A DNA stretch of 7,125 nt from JAUNKE01 sp041853585 (lineage in GTDB: Bacteria; Bacillota; Clostridia; Peptostreptococcales; Filifactoraceae), in assembly GCA_041853585.1 (NCBI GenBank), contig JBGZSM010000045.1, forward strand, positions 1 through 7,125. The letters are read 5' to 3'. The notes under the pieces are model-generated. The model did no database searches and was not told the DNA's origin. It worked only from the letters and a program-made list of their open reading frames with translations. Below, one piece after another: positions 6,640-7,125 of this stretch. Position 1 is the stretch's first letter. Every line of letters begins with the position of its first letter. The position numbers and the translations under genes were made by a program.

Positions 6640-6881
6640 CCAAGCTTTGAGCGATTGTTCACACGAGATTTGAAGAATCGTAGTTTTATATTAGTTTTCA
6701 AACGGAGCTGATCTAGTTGCTTTGTTCAATATTTTATCGGCTAAAACTTTCCATAAAGAATATTTTTCATAAAAAAAGATTTTCAATTTAAAAGTTTTCA
6801 AGTGTATAATGATATCTTCCTTATTATATAGCATCATTACGCAAAAAATTTTAGGATTTTATTCGTAAAAACATTTTACTT

Positions 6882-6965
6882 TTATCCGACAAGCGCATTA
6901 ACCGATGCCATCACGATATTTTGGGATATTTCGACAAAAAAGCCTGACGAGAGATGGATTTCCAT
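6882..6965 (-). pseudogene. Possible remnant of a 2-isopropylmalate synthase-like C-terminus
   Basis: A 27-codon open frame ends in SQNIVMASVNALVG. This resembles the end of 2-isopropylmalate synthase (LeuA), where a pattern like SENIIEAS followed by two residues and ALV is usual. There is no ribosome binding site, no upstream coding sequence, and the frame passes through a terminator hairpin, so it is not a working gene. It could be the last trace of a deleted leftward gene, or coincidence in a very short frame. The comparison is from memory of the family, not from an alignment. Confidence 0.18.
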
Positions 6966-6983
6966 CCTACATCAGACTTTTTA
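6936..6983. terminator. Bidirectional terminator-like hairpin
   Basis: AAAAAG (6937-6942) pairs with CTTTTT (6977-6982), CTGA (6944-6947) with TCAG (6972-6975), and GATGG (6953-6957) with CCATC (6962-6966) around a four-base loop. The leftward RNA folds better because the C-A mismatch becomes a G-U pair, and it ends in six T residues; the rightward RNA ends in five. It could end a gene entering from the right edge, or a short rightward RNA from the 6805 region. Confidence 0.7.
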
Positions 6984-6997
6984 ACGATGTATCGAAT

Positions 6998-7123
6998 TCA
7001 AAATTTAATCCTAAATTGCAATAGCAAATGCATATTTTGTAGAAAAAATTGAAAAGCACTAAATTCAACACATGGAACGGGTACTTGCAGAACAGAATTT
7101 AGTCGGATGCCGTCAAGACCAAA
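6998..7123 (-). CDS. Unrecognised partial open frame at the right edge
   Basis: A frame open from the window edge codes for 41 residues, beginning FGLDGIRLNSVLQVP, and stops at TGA (6998-7000), about 15 bases before the terminator hairpin. That spacing is what a true 3' gene end would show. The residue make-up, rich in F, L and Q, is not clearly protein-like and I recognise no family. It may be the tail of a leftward gene or just an open stretch. Confidence 0.2.
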   Translation of the reverse strand, partial: FGLDGIRLNSVLQVPVPCVEFSAFQFFLQNMHLLLQFRIKF

Positions 7124-7125
7124 AG

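Larger units (their letters stand above)
6805..6983 (+). ncRNA. Candidate small RNA transcription unit
   Basis: A TATAAT (6805-6810), with a weak TTCAAT -35 at 17 bases (6782-6787), is followed about 125 bases later by a hairpin ending in TTTTT. Transcription would give an RNA of roughly 165 bases with no good reading frame. The promoter half is weak and such boxes are common in AT-rich DNA, so this is only a candidate. Confidence 0.2.
6640..7125. other. Region without a convincing gene
   Basis: AT-rich DNA upstream of the flavodiiron operon. No open frame here has a ribosome binding site or a recognisable full-length product. It holds a TATAAT at 6805-6810 (+) and another at 6823-6828 (-), an AATGAT/ATCATT inverted repeat (6808-6813, 6832-6837), a bidirectional hairpin (6936-6983) and two small leftward frames listed separately. 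The right end may contain the edge of a gene outside the window. Confidence 0.55.

Noticed and set aside
6809..6868. Small rightward peptide starting at the ATG at 6809
   Set aside because: The ATG overlaps the TATAAT itself and has no ribosome binding site; 19 codons with no recognisable features.
1..7125. CRISPR arrays, tRNA or rRNA genes, insertion sequences
   Set aside because: No regularly spaced direct repeats, cloverleaf or rRNA-like segments, or transposase motifs were seen.

Overview
The window looks like chromosomal DNA of an anaerobic low-GC Gram-positive bacterium (Clostridia or Tissierellia in the broad sense). The evidence is moderately AT-rich DNA, strong AGGAGG ribosome binding sites, sigma-A type promoters, a DnaD-domain initiator gene next to a DnaI/DnaC helicase loader gene, a butyryl-CoA-dehydrogenase-like module and a class A flavodiiron protein. 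I cannot name the species.

Layout from left to right. Bases 1-255 are an AT-rich leader with a plausible rightward promoter and, at the far left, a perfect TTGACA that may serve a gene leaving the window. Bases 256-900 (+) encode a DUF3841-type protein of unknown function. It converges on a leftward replication operon made of a DnaD/DnaB-like initiation protein (2000-3310) and the helicase loader (1015-1998). A long compound hairpin (906-977) lies between the converging genes and serves as terminator. The replication operon has its own promoter (-10 at 3348-3353), directly after the terminator (3377-3404) of the next leftward operon.

That operon is the most interesting part. Its first gene (4637-6541) is a three-part fusion: a complete acyl-CoA dehydrogenase, then the FAD-binding C-terminal domain of electron transfer flavoprotein alpha, then a complete rubredoxin. 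Nine bases later, with its ribosome binding site overlapping the fusion's stop codon, comes a flavodiiron protein (3419-4627), the classic acceptor of rubredoxin electrons that reduces O2 or NO. The likely electron path is acyl-CoA, dehydrogenase FAD, ETF-type FAD, rubredoxin iron, flavodiiron FMN, diiron site, then O2. All components except the substrate are encoded by two coupled genes. The operon has a near-consensus promoter, two interlocking palindromes over its -10 and start site, and a perfect 16-bp palindrome just upstream of the -35, so it is probably tightly regulated.

Bases about 6640-7125 hold no convincing complete gene. They contain a bidirectional terminator-like hairpin (6936-6983), a TATAAT that could start a short RNA ending at that hairpin, a tiny open frame resembling the C-terminus of 2-isopropylmalate synthase (possible decayed remnant), and an unrecognised open frame running off the right edge.
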